Below, in pieces: positions 11,324-19,717 of a DNA stretch of 64,000 nt. Below the pieces are notes generated by a model. That model searched no databases. It worked only from the letters and a program-made list of their open reading frames with translations, and was not told where the DNA came from. The DNA is from Bugulina stolonifera (lineage: Eukaryota > Bryozoa > Gymnolaemata > Cheilostomatida > Bugulidae): positions 4,812,701-4,876,700 of the forward strand of contig OW285195.1 of assembly GCA_935421135.1 (NCBI GenBank), read 5' to 3'. Position 1 is the first letter of the stretch. The number at the start of each line of letters is the position of its first letter. Both the position numbers and the translations under genes were made by a program.

Positions 11324-11898
11324 CTTTCTGTTTTACTATCGCTTGCAAGAGGGGTTTTAGGAAGCTTTCGCCTAAACCTAGTTTTGATAGGACTTCTATT
11401 ATCACCCTTCCTACTCCAACGTGCGCCAGCTTCTGACCTCTCTGGTTTTGTTTCTCTCCTATATGGGTGTGGTAGTGGTGACCTTGAGCCACTCCGCCTC
11501 TTTTCATCATCTCTTTTTTTCTCTCGCCCTCGCTCTTGTGCTTCTTCTTCTCTTTGTCTCCATGTATGCATTTCATTAAACCTAGTGTTAATTCCCTCTA
11601 ATGTATTATACAACTCCTGCTGGGGATGGCGTGATCTCTCCAACTCTTTTAGGAACTTATTCATTTTATGAGCATGTTGCTCTAGCTGAGAGTAGATGTC
11701 TGTATCAGAGTTTTTGAGGTTAGATATTACATCTTTTCTGCTTTTTTCTGCCCGGAGTAGATCCCCATTTGTAGAGAGTGAGGGTAGATGCTCTCCTTCT
11801 TTTTTGTTGTTTCTACTATTCATTGATTCATATGTATGTTTATCCATAAGAAGATACTTTTTAGAAAACTTGAGACTCATTTCACCTTCTTCCACCAC
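11311..11898 (-). CDS. Helical charged Polinton protein, copy A
   Basis: 195 aa. The N-terminus (KFSKKYLLMDKHTYESMNSR) and the following helical segment (about 50-95) resemble a small conserved protein encoded next to the integrase in many Polintons, whose job is unknown. From about residue 110 it is Arg/Lys/Glu-rich with RS-like stretches (EEEAQERGREKKRDDEKRR). The gene overlaps the integrase start by 13 bases and the next gene by 17 bases. Function unknown. A structural or DNA-packing role is a guess from charge and position. Confidence 0.6.
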   Translation of the reverse strand: MVEEGEMSLKFSKKYLLMDKHTYESMNSRNNKKEGEHLPSLSTNGDLLRAEKSRKDVISNLKNSDTDIYSQLEQHAHKMNKFLKELERSRHPQQELYNTLEGINTRFNEMHTWRQREEEAQERGREKKRDDEKRRSGSRSPLPHPYRRETKPERSEAGARWSRKGDNRSPIKTRFRRKLPKTPLASDSKTERWMI

Positions 11899-12280
11899 CT
11901 AATCCGCCAAGCACACCTCCGAGTAAACTTGCCAATGGCTTCAAAAGAAGACCTAAAAATCCGCCACGTTGTAGGATTAACTTTTTCTGCCTCACACTAG
12001 TACGAGAGTTGGTGAGATCTTCAATGGCCCTTCTATGTCGACGTAGAGAATTCAACTGAGCGGTAGTTAGATGAACATTACCTAATAATACATTTCTAGC
12101 ACACTCAACAAGAGCGAGTATAAGGTCTTTGTTAGCCTCAGCAATGGTTGAATCTCTGATGGTTGCAGATGCTTTCGTCAGTGCATATATACTCAAGGCA
12201 TTCCTCCTCAACCTTGGAGAATACTCGGGTGAATTAATGTATCTCATGCTTGATGATGGATGCGCTCTCTTCGAGTCCAA
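11882..12280 (-). CDS. pVI/pX-like hydrophobic core protein, copy A
   Basis: 132 aa. A central helical segment (ANKDLILALVECARNVLLGN, about 49-68) is followed by a basic stretch with RRHRRAIEDLTNSR and then by RGGFLGLLLKPLASLLGGVL near the C-terminus. This helix, basic patch and GGFL-hydrophobic tail order recurs in a ubiquitous small Polinton protein. The hydrophobic Gly/Leu tail would suit membrane disruption or capsid-core contact. That role is inferred. The frame is intact and identical in B. Confidence 0.7.
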   Translation of the reverse strand: MDSKRAHPSSSMRYINSPEYSPRLRRNALSIYALTKASATIRDSTIAEANKDLILALVECARNVLLGNVHLTTAQLNSLRRHRRAIEDLTNSRTSVRQKKLILQRGGFLGLLLKPLASLLGGVLGGLGGGRR

Positions 12281-12312
12281 GAGAGTTTATGGAGAGAGTA
12301 GAGATGTGAATG

Positions 12313-12972
12313 CTACTTATATTCCAGAGTATTCGGGATATATACAGTCATGGGAGAGTGCTCAGAAGCAAAATTACCGATCAGTCTAGCCCACTCCGGG
12401 GTTTCCTGGCGAAGATTCAAGAATAGAAAAGAGTGTGGCTTACGTGTAGCATCACTAAAAGCTTCTTGAACAGCTCTTGTACTCTGAGGAAAAGCCTGCT
12501 TTGCAAGATTGGTAACAGACATTCCGTCTCTGGGGTTCTTGAACAAGAAAAAGTACTGTGAGTTGATTGACACTGTTCTATTATCTTTCGGGAAAAGGTT
12601 CTGTAGTAAGAAAAAGACGCTTATGTTCAGGTGGTGACTGAACTTTGTAAAGATTGCATTAGTAGTCTCTTTCCCCCCGACTTCACCCATCAAGTCATCA
12701 ATGATGAGCCAGCGATTCTTCCCATCACGCTCTATATCCATTTCTACATCAATGAGTCCTGAATGAAACCTTACTTTATCCTTGTAATCCTCAAAGCGGC
12801 GTTGCCAAACTCCATAGCAGTAAATGATTTCAACAGGAGTGGGTGAAGCAATTTCATCAACTCTCTTAATAAGACTAAATAGTAGTTTCGTTTTTCCACT
12901 CCCTGTTGGACCACAGACTAGAGCTGTGAAGGGACTCTGCAAGCGAAGATCGATTTCTTGGTGTGGACGCAT
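12313..12972 (-). CDS. A32-type DNA-packaging ATPase (FtsK/HerA), copy A
   Basis: 219 aa. Walker A is GPTGSGKT at 21-28 and Walker B is LIIDD at 89-93, followed by the family-like FLLQNLFPKD and FLFKNPRDGMS segments. In Polintons and nucleocytoplasmic viruses this enzyme drives genome packaging into the capsid. Its start overlaps the C-terminal coding region of the one-TM protein by 98 bases in another frame. The reading frame is intact. Confidence 0.9.
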   Translation of the reverse strand: MRPHQEIDLRLQSPFTALVCGPTGSGKTKLLFSLIKRVDEIASPTPVEIIYCYGVWQRRFEDYKDKVRFHSGLIDVEMDIERDGKNRWLIIDDLMGEVGGKETTNAIFTKFSHHLNISVFFLLQNLFPKDNRTVSINSQYFFLFKNPRDGMSVTNLAKQAFPQSTRAVQEAFSDATRKPHSFLFLNLRQETPEWARLIGNFASEHSPMTVYIPNTLEYK

Positions 12973-13282
12973 GCTGATCCAGTTGAGTAGCTAATAGAGT
13001 TGTGTTTGTTTTTAAATAGTGTCCTTGCTTAAGTAGTCCTTTGTCTTTGCCATTGGGTGGTTCCCTATCACTTAGATATGAGTAAACTGATGGGGATAAA
13101 GATGAGCAAGAAAGTATAAATAGTATTATGATTATGTAGAGTGTGAACTTCTTTCTTTTGTTGCCTCTCTCTCCTATTTGCTCTCTTCCCTCTTCAACAG
13201 AGATAGCTACTACTTCATCTAAGAGACCATCAGCCACATCTTCATAATTCTCATTTCTACATACCACCTCTTGCTTTGACAT
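12875..13282 (-). CDS. Single-TM small protein, copy A
   Basis: 135 aa, no family recognised. An acidic N-terminal region (1-40) is followed by a basic NKRKKF patch and one membrane span (about 46-63, rich in Ile/Leu), then a Ser/Thr/Asn-rich tail with NTT and NRS sites. It is predicted as a one-pass membrane protein. Its last third overlaps the ATPase gene by 98 bases, so the tail is constrained by two frames. The same arrangement is kept in B. A virion membrane or egress role is only a guess. Confidence 0.6.
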   Translation of the reverse strand: MSKQEVVCRNENYEDVADGLLDEVVAISVEEGREQIGERGNKRKKFTLYIIIILFILSCSSLSPSVYSYLSDREPPNGKDKGLLKQGHYLKTNTTLLATQLDQHASTPRNRSSLAESLHSSSLWSNREWKNETTI

Positions 13283-13322
13283 CTTGCTCTTGTTTGAGAG
13301 AACAATTGAAATCTATACACTT

Positions 13323-14385
13323 TTATTCATCATTACTTTCCCCTGTTGGAATCCACTGCGAGAGTTTAGTATCTTCCCCTTCTGCTTTTGCATCATCATC
13401 ATCTAGCTTGTTAGCCAGGTGGAGAAGTATGTGATCAATAATTGATACACTATCCTTTTCTTCTTCTTCTTCTTTTTGCAAACGTTCGATTTCCATCATT
13501 AGCCTCTCTTTTTCCTTTCTTTCCTCTGTTAACTTTTTCTCTAAGATAGCAATGCGATTCGCTCTTCTCTCTCTCCTTTCATCAATGCTCTCTTGCATCT
13601 CTAGTGCTTCTTTCCACCCCTGTGCTCCGATTATATCCACTTTTCGTAGTGCCACTTCTAGTTCTATCCTTCTAATCTCTTGTTCCCTTTTGTTACACAT
13701 TACAGCCTCTTCTTTATTTTCTACATGAGTTTGCTCTTCTATCATAACCTGGTCATTCTCTCCTGTAGAAGTCTCTCTCACTTCCACCCTAGCTTCTCCT
13801 GGTGAAGGGTTTCTTATCTCCTCTAACCCGTTTTTGGATGGATCTAGTTCTCCAATGCCACACATTTCAGCCTCTTCTATCATAACCTGGTTAGTCTCTC
13901 CTGTAGAAGTCTCTCTCACCTCTAATCTAGCTTCTCCTGGTGAAGGGCTTCTTATCACCTCTAACCCGTTCTTGGATGGATCTAGTTCTCCAAACAATCG
14001 CCCTGCATATAGCTTATTACCTCTACTAAGAATTAAACCAGGGATGCTTTCTTCATTGAAACTCCTTTTCGCTCGCGATTTCTCCTTCCCATCCTCAAAG
14101 CGACATCTTCTTGCTCCATCCTTTAATATGTTCAATACTCTATGATAGAGCTCATTCTTTGAGCCTTCCCCACCAGGTTCATTATCCAGATATAGTAAGA
14201 AGTGAGTGTTAAATACTGCCTCCGCTCCCACACCAGTTTCACCCCAATTTCCATCTTCAATAATCTTCTCAACCTCCACTCTACACCAGGTTGACAACTC
14301 CGCATTTCTAAGAAGGAGTAAGGGAGAAGAAAGGGATGCGTTTTTTGTTTCTACCATAGATGAAAATCTTGTCCTAGCTCCTGTT
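13323..14385 (-). pseudogene. Coiled-coil protein, C-terminal part, copy A
   Basis: This matches B's 442-aa protein from its GAR-RFSSMVETK region to the stop, but upstream it runs into CCN-rich TIR sequence at 14385/14386. It keeps the duplicated GELDPSKNGLE motif and the Glu/Arg/Lys coiled coil. The missing N-terminal half is at 24906-25420, beyond nested element B. B's duplicated target AATACT lies at 14134-14139, so 252 bp after it are present twice in the window. Confidence 0.85.
14134..14385. repeat. 252-bp exact duplicate flanking nested element B
   Basis: The sequence appears identical to 24906-25157. A clean insertion at AATACT would have duplicated only six bases. Instead gene sequence continues 252 bp past the site while about 246 bp of B's left TIR tip is missing. 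This is either a chimeric assembly of an inserted and an empty haplotype, or a real recombination. Confidence 0.85.
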
Positions 14386-14868
14386 CCACCTCCCACTCCT
14401 CCCCCCTCCCCGCCACCGCCCTCGTCCCGTCCGCGCCACCGCCGTCGCCGCCGCCGCCACCGCCGCCCTCACCACCGCCGTCGCCGCCGCCACCACCACC
14501 GCCCTCACCACCGCCGCCGCCACCCGCCGCCGCCGCCACCACCGCCACCACCACCACCGCCGCCACCACCACCACCGCCACCGCCGCCGCCGCCGCCACC
14601 ACCACCACCACCACCGCCGCCGCCGCCGCCGCCGCCGCCATCACCGTCATCACCGCCACCCCTCCTCCACCGCCGCCCACCCTCCCCACCCCGCAACCCC
14701 CACTCACCCGAACGACCAATCGTTTGAGGCGGTCAAGCCGCGTCCGCCCACGTTGCGTGCGGCGCCGACCGTACACGTGGAGGCGACGCCGGTGCCCCGT
14801 ATCCACCGGGCCAAGCGACTAGGCAGCGGCCCGCCGCCCATTCCGAGTTCCACTGGGGTGGGACTATA
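14386..14868 (+). repeat. Left TIR of B, truncated at its tip
   Basis: It starts inside the CCN tract (CCACCTCCCACTCC). It then runs through the conserved GC-rich block to GGGTGGGACTATA, matching the inverse of 24174-24905. The terminus, CCAAT boxes and palindrome are missing from the sequence shown. Confidence 0.88.
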
Positions 14869-15166
14869 ATGTAATATATTAAATTGTTTAGCCTCCCTAT
14901 AAAAATATATAGTAGTAGGGTGTGAGTTATTTTTTAGCTTGATAGCATTTTATACAATAAACACTTCACAATTGCTGCCAATTACTCCATTTAACACTAA
15001 CCTTATGTTCTACTTGTTGACATCTCTGATCAGGCACTGACTAGTAGGTAGCTGTCTCTGTTTACTCTCACTCTGTTGACTAGAGGCTGATTGTTCATAC
15101 TGCTAGAGTGAGAAACTTATACCTTAAATAGTAGTATTCAGTGGGCGGAGTCTAACCATTTCCCCA

Positions 15167-15889
15167 CCCCGATGTGAATCCGAAGCCTCCCGATGTGAAT
15201 CCGAAGCCTCCCGATGCACCCCGATGTGAATCCGAAGCCTCCCGATGCACCCCGATGTGAATCCGAAGCCTCCCGATGCACCCCGATGTGAATCCGAAGC
15301 CTCCCGATGCACCCCGATGTGAATCCGAAGCCTCCCGATGCATCCCGATGTGATTCCGAAGCTTCCCGATGTGATTCCGAAGCTTCCCGATGCATCCCGA
15401 TGTGAATCCGACGCTTCCCGATGCATCCCGATGTGATTCCGAAGCTTCCCGATGCATCCCGATGTGATTCCGAAGCTTCCCGATGCATCCCGATGCATCC
15501 CGATGTGATTCCGAAGCTTCCCGATGCATCCCGATGTGTCAATTCACATCGGGATGCATCGGGATGCATCGGGAAGCTTCGGAATCACATCGGGATGCAT
15601 CGGGAAGCTTCGGAATCACATCGGGATGCATCGGGAAGCTTCGGATTCACATCGGGATGCATCGGGAAGCTTCGGAATCACATCGGGATGCATCGGGAAG
15701 CTTCGGAATCACATCGGGATGCATCGGGAAGCTTCGGATTCACATCGGGATGCATCGGGATGCATCGGGAAGCTTCGGAATCACATCGGGATGCATCGGA
15801 AGGCTTCGGATTCACATCGGGATGCATCGGGAGGCTTCGGATTCACATCGGAAGGCTTCGGATTCACATCGGGTCACATTGGGATTGGA
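15167..15889. repeat. Phased TCGGGA array of B, a giant inverted repeat
   Basis: Words of 10 or 11 bp (TCGGGATGCA, TCGGGAAGCT, TCGGAATCACA and relatives) run on the minus strand from 15167 to about 15538, then flip at CGATGTGTCAATTCACATCG and run on the plus strand to about 15889. The two arms of roughly 340-370 bp are complementary and could fold into a long hairpin or cruciform. Spacing of CpG remains 10-11 bp throughout. Open frames on both strands are by-products. Confidence 0.9.
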
Positions 15890-16012
15890 TAAAAAAAGGG
15901 AGGAGTCAAGAAATGAGCAGTTGTATAAAGGGAGAGTGGGATCACAGTCTCAGCATTCAAAGTTCACCACATCACTACTGTACAGCTACACTACTACAAT
16001 AGTACATTATCA
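15890..16012 (+). promoter_or_regulatory. Array-proximal promoter of the 86-codon frame
   Basis: A GGGATTGGAT box at the array edge (about 15881-15890) is followed by TTGTATAAAGGG (TATA at about 15914) and an ATG at 16013 about 100 bp on. A and C/D have the same order beside their arrays. Confidence 0.6.
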
Positions 16013-16273
16013 ATGGATACTGACAACATAGTACAAAACCAAGAAGAGTTATTTGCGGGCTTAACGGACTCACAAATGGATGGAATTATTGAGGAAGAAG
16101 AGTGCAGTCAGAAGAGGAAAGAAGAGGTGGATGCGTTAAAAGAGGCACGGAAGAAGGGGAAAATAATAGGAGTGGGGAGTCCTGCCCGAAAGGATCTTTC
16201 TAACATGGTGGACTCTCCGTCCTCCCCGGAGCGGGCCTCGGATAGGGGCGAGACCACAACAACCCATGGATGA
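16013..16273 (+). CDS. Small charged protein divergent to the virion block
   Basis: 86 aa, not recognised. The first half is acidic (DSQMDGIIEEEE), followed by a Lys/Arg/Glu helix (KRKEEVDALKEARKKGK) and a Ser/Pro/Arg-rich end. It is the only plus-strand frame in B outside repeats and is preceded by a well-placed TATA box. A plus-strand AATAAA follows at about 16348. Element A has lost it. It could be an early or regulatory protein, or the first exon of a longer gene. Neither can be shown here. Confidence 0.45.
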   Translation: MDTDNIVQNQEELFAGLTDSQMDGIIEEEECSQKRKEEVDALKEARKKGKIIGVGSPARKDLSNMVDSPSSPERASDRGETTTTHG

Positions 16274-16434
16274 GTATTATTCCAAGATAGAAAAGATGCA
16301 GCTTTCTTCAGTAGTATTGTTTTATTACGAAGATAAATAGAGAAAAAATAAAAGAATCAAGAATCAAGCAGAAATCTAAAAAGCAAAGAAAAAAAAAAAA
16401 AAAAAAAGAATGCAGGTAAGATAAAAACTATTGG

Positions 16435-16465
<31 letters not shown>

Positions 16466-16513
16466 GTTATAGTAGTATAAAAACGAATTATAAGTAAGGT
16501 GAAGTATTTCTCT
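16274..16513. other. 3' flank of the virion block in B
   Basis: Contains minus-strand AATAAA (GTTTTATTACG near 16320), plus-strand AATAAA, a poly-A run (about 16387-16406) and a poly-T run of about 25 (about 16439-16464). The two homopolymers face each other and are much shorter in A, so they have expanded in B. Confidence 0.6.
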
Positions 16514-17041
16514 CTAGTCAAAGTGAAAAGGTGAAAAAAGCATAATATTGTTTACATGCGTTGTGAGTGGGAAAGTATTATTTCTTTTATTATAGTATAA
16601 ACGTTGAAATAGAGCTCTTATAGAATGATCTCGAACTCTTCCTTCTACTCTGCTTAGCCGTGTAATTATTCCCTCCATACTCCACCCTCGAGCTCGAAGG
16701 AGACAGAACAAGATGCAGTAGTCTCCACACACGTTAGTACTCTCTTCTTGTAGACACTCTCCATTCCATACTATTGGTATTCCCCATTGTTGTAACATCT
16801 TACCCACATCAGGATAAATAGAAGGGGGGAGACCATAGGAGTCGAAATACTCTATTTCTTTTCCATTCGAAAAAACAGAGATCCAATGCTCGCCACTTTT
16901 CTCACTTGTTTGAGTGTTGAAAACAAAAGATCCAGATGGGGAGAAGGAGTCTAAGAAGTGATCCCTTGGCATAACTCCTCTAAAGGAGGTTGATGAGAGT
17001 TTATCATCAGATAGAATATTCGAGATTGAGAATGTATCCAT
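16514..17041 (-). CDS. Adenain-type maturation cysteine protease, copy B
   Basis: 175 aa, intact. It has the same catalytic set as copy A: His in GEHW, Asp in YFDSYG, Gln in CLQEES and Cys in NVCGDYC. Differences from A are scattered substitutions that leave the motifs untouched, as expected for a functional enzyme. It lies 11 bases from the capsid gene, with a T-rich expansion in the gap. As the last gene of the block it has its own AATAAA about 190 bases downstream. Confidence 0.9.
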   Translation of the reverse strand: MDTFSISNILSDDKLSSTSFRGVMPRDHFLDSFSPSGSFVFNTQTSEKSGEHWISVFSNGKEIEYFDSYGLPPSIYPDVGKMLQQWGIPIVWNGECLQEESTNVCGDYCILFCLLRARGWSMEGIITRLSRVEGRVRDHSIRALFQRLYYNKRNNTFPLTTHVNNIMLFSPFHFD

Positions 17042-17052
17042 TTTTTTTTTTT

Positions 17053-18399
17053 TTACATCATCCCGGCTACCATAGATACTTCGTGATTTGCATTCAAGTA
17101 GATAATGTCATCTTTTTCTTCGTATACAAACAGTCCAAGTGTATTTTGAGTTTGATTAGCAAATGCTAGATTAATAGATAGACTCCCATTTGATAACAAG
17201 TGAAAGTTGTCATCACACAAATCTCCTGAAATGTCAAAGGCGTAGAGAGCAGCGCAGGACTTGTATTTGCTAGGGGAGATCTCATTCCCTGTGTCAGCAT
17301 CGGATGTATTTGTGACAGTGAACAAATTCATGAATTCACGAGCAAACTTTCCACTTGCAAAATTTGGTTCATATCTTCGGGTCACCGGTGTTCCATCAAT
17401 TAGTAATTCTAATGAACTTAGATTGTTATGTCCAAATTTGAAGGGATTTTGCTTATACGTTCCACTCTTTGCAGTATGGTTGACTAGTCCGACAAAGACT
17501 CTGTTTGGCTTCTGTCCCGCTTGATCAAAGTTTACTCTCACTGACTGGTGTCCAGCAGGGATGACATGGAAATGAGTTTTTATTCGGTCAATTGGTAGTT
17601 TTATAGACTCTTGTTGCACAACCCAAACATCCATTTGTGCTTTTTGTAAGGCCGGATTGGCTTGTACACGTCGAATCCACAATTCTGTCTTAGTTATAGA
17701 AATCTTCGCCCCTCCTGCAGGGTTGTCTGTTTCTGCTAAGAGGGCCATTTGTGGAATAGCACGTTGTAGAGTAAGGCGAGAGCGAACTCCTGGTGGAATA
17801 AGTCTTCCTTGAGAAAACATACTCAACCTAGGTCTCCCATAGAAGCTCATCTCTTTACTTGTGGCTATAAGTTTCTTTCTTTTTTCAACCACTTCGGGAG
17901 GTATACCATCATAGTCTTCTCCAGTTCCTTCATCCTCCATCCACCCACTCCCAACTTTCATATATGTGCTCTTAGCATCTTTACCATAGTTTAGGAGATT
18001 CTCGACATAAGCTCTATGTCCATAGTTTGGTTCATACTCAACATCTTGCCCGGCCAGTTGAACAGTGGCAGAAGAAAAGAGACTGTGCATAAAATTGTCC
18101 CCTGGAACAACCTTTAGTTGTTCTTCCGCAGGTAGTACGCTTCCATCAGCCTTGCTCACCTTTACTGTGGTGTGTAAGTAAGACCTTGATAGATCTGTGT
18201 AGAGTTCGTCTGCGGGCGGGATGTTAAATTCAATAGTGCCATCAGGGGAGTCCGTAACAGGAGCCAAAGGTACCCACTCACCTCTGAGCACGCTAGTATG
18301 AGTTGGCGGAGTGGCAAATAAGTCAAAACTGGAGTCAACCGTGTCTGGAGAGTCTTCAGAAACCTTGGAGAGAGAGATGGCTCGATGTGTGACGGACAT
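17053..18399 (-). CDS. Major capsid protein (double jelly-roll), copy B
   Basis: 448 aa, intact, the same length as copy A with only a few substitutions (for example SRSYLHT for SKSYLHT, and a Gln for His in the ATV-LAGQDVE segment). It belongs to the Polinton major capsid family. The 105-bp gap upstream (18400-18504) contains TATATATTTATC-like AT-rich sequence that could hold an individual promoter or a poly-A site for the upstream gene. Preservation in both copies suggests recent activity or selection. Confidence 0.9.
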   Translation of the reverse strand: MSVTHRAISLSKVSEDSPDTVDSSFDLFATPPTHTSVLRGEWVPLAPVTDSPDGTIEFNIPPADELYTDLSRSYLHTTVKVSKADGSVLPAEEQLKVVPGDNFMHSLFSSATVQLAGQDVEYEPNYGHRAYVENLLNYGKDAKSTYMKVGSGWMEDEGTGEDYDGIPPEVVEKRKKLIATSKEMSFYGRPRLSMFSQGRLIPPGVRSRLTLQRAIPQMALLAETDNPAGGAKISITKTELWIRRVQANPALQKAQMDVWVVQQESIKLPIDRIKTHFHVIPAGHQSVRVNFDQAGQKPNRVFVGLVNHTAKSGTYKQNPFKFGHNNLSSLELLIDGTPVTRRYEPNFASGKFAREFMNLFTVTNTSDADTGNEISPSKYKSCAALYAFDISGDLCDDNFHLLSNGSLSINLAFANQTQNTLGLFVYEEKDDIIYLNANHEVSMVAGMM

Positions 18400-18504
18400 G
18401 TTCGATAGTGTGAGAGTTGTTCCATCTAGTACTTGCTCCTACAGTCGCTTGTCTAAGAGTGGGGAGTGGTGAGTCTAGGTGTGGATTATATATTTATCTT
18501 TCAT

Positions 18505-18930
18505 TTAGTCAAAAACTGTTTTTCTTCCTTTACGCTTTTTCTTTGTAGACTTTTGACTAACTCGTGCACGTTTGGCAGGTGGTTCACGTAATTCATCTTC
18601 TACATCACCTAGAAGATCCCCACCAGCTTCACGAAAACGTTTTGCTGCAGAGGATTTGAAGTTCTCTCCCTTGATTACATCTCCCAGAACCGAAGCTCCA
18701 GTAGTCAATAGCTTTTTCCCAATAGTTTTGGCACCATTCTTTAGCATGGGAAGGACCCCTCGGGCCAGTCCAGAAAAGAGTGAGCCGATCCCATTACCCG
18801 TCATAATAGGTTTTCCCCTGTACACACTCATTCCCTCTCCCACCTGGTTTGCATAATAGTCTTCATACATCTCACCTGACTCATCAGGAAAATATGGAAC
18901 TATGCGAGGGGCCATGTTATTTCTCTCCAC
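18505..18930 (-). CDS. Small basic virion protein, copy B
   Basis: 141 aa, identical to the A copy at protein level. It has a Gly/Leu-rich amphipathic segment near residues 47-66 and a Lys/Arg-rich tail. It overlaps the penton end by 14 bases. Complete amino-acid identity despite silent differences between A and B argues for constraint. pX/pVI-like virion core protein is the best guess. Confidence 0.7.
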   Translation of the reverse strand: MERNNMAPRIVPYFPDESGEMYEDYYANQVGEGMSVYRGKPIMTGNGIGSLFSGLARGVLPMLKNGAKTIGKKLLTTGASVLGDVIKGENFKSSAAKRFREAGGDLLGDVEDELREPPAKRARVSQKSTKKKRKGRKTVFD

Positions 18931-19663
18931 GCGGTCTGAAACGAACCGTCAGCACAACCTTTCCACTGCGAAATGAGACCCTTTCTCCATCATCACGTCT
19001 TATATCTACCTCGATGAGGTCTGTGCTTGTATTAGACACTGGAGAGTATTGAACATTCGAAAACTCAAAGAAAACGGTGCTATTTCTTTCACTCTCTGTT
19101 ATAGGAACTGTGCGAAGTAGGGGGACTAGACTATCTCCAACATGTCTTGGTGAGACTACGGAGGAGTAGACATAGAGGGATGTGAAACCAGCATTGATGT
19201 CTGGAGGGTTTTGACTCCTGTTGATTTCCGCAGCATATTCTACATCAGGTTCGAATCCCAACACCCACGCAACATCACGTGACATCATGACAGAGTGTTC
19301 CTGTTCTCTCAACATGAGGAAGGTTTCATTCCGTAGACTATCATAGTAAAAGCTCACTACTTTTTCTAAGTCGTAGTTTATTAGTATTCTATTGATCTCA
19401 CTCAAAAGTTCACCCATGGAAGCATACCTTCCACTCCTGATTTCACATTTTCGTTTGACTCCATCTTTTGTATTCGTAACCACTACATAGCCATCTTCCA
19501 CATTTCTCCAGGATGCAGGGTACTGAATGTCAAGTAACCCAACCTCCCACTGTGATGAGTGAAGCTTCAATGTCTTGGCTAGCTTCGTAATGAAGTGAGC
19601 ATTGGTGTTTGTGTCACTCCCACCGATGCGTACATTTGAGGTAAGTGTGACATTGAAGGCCAT
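18917..19663 (-). CDS. Penton / minor capsid protein, copy B
   Basis: 248 aa, full length. The N-terminal part has SSQWEVGLLDIQYPASW (about 37-53), typical of the family. The C-terminal part has the SLYVYSSVVSPRHVGDSLVP segment, a VFFEFSNVQYSPV segment and the EVDIRRDDGERVSFRSGKV ending of Polinton single jelly-roll penton proteins, which occupy capsid vertices. Start: the ATG at 19663 gives the only full-length frame, 54 bases after the integrase stop. This copy shows what A lost. Confidence 0.87.
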   Translation of the reverse strand: MAFNVTLTSNVRIGGSDTNTNAHFITKLAKTLKLHSSQWEVGLLDIQYPASWRNVEDGYVVVTNTKDGVKRKCEIRSGRYASMGELLSEINRILINYDLEKVVSFYYDSLRNETFLMLREQEHSVMMSRDVAWVLGFEPDVEYAAEINRSQNPPDINAGFTSLYVYSSVVSPRHVGDSLVPLLRTVPITESERNSTVFFEFSNVQYSPVSNTSTDLIEVDIRRDDGERVSFRSGKVVLTVRFRPRGEK

Positions 19664-19717
19664 CTTTGAGAGTGAGCAAAACTGAACTTACATATCGAAT
19701 TTATACTACCTTTGATC

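Noticed and set aside
14206..14806. Pro/Arg/His-rich and Gly/Ala-rich frames in all TIR copies (for example 33278-33988, 41907-42524)
   Set aside because: They translate the CCN tract and the adjacent conserved GC block; several frames are open at once and lengths vary with the tract.
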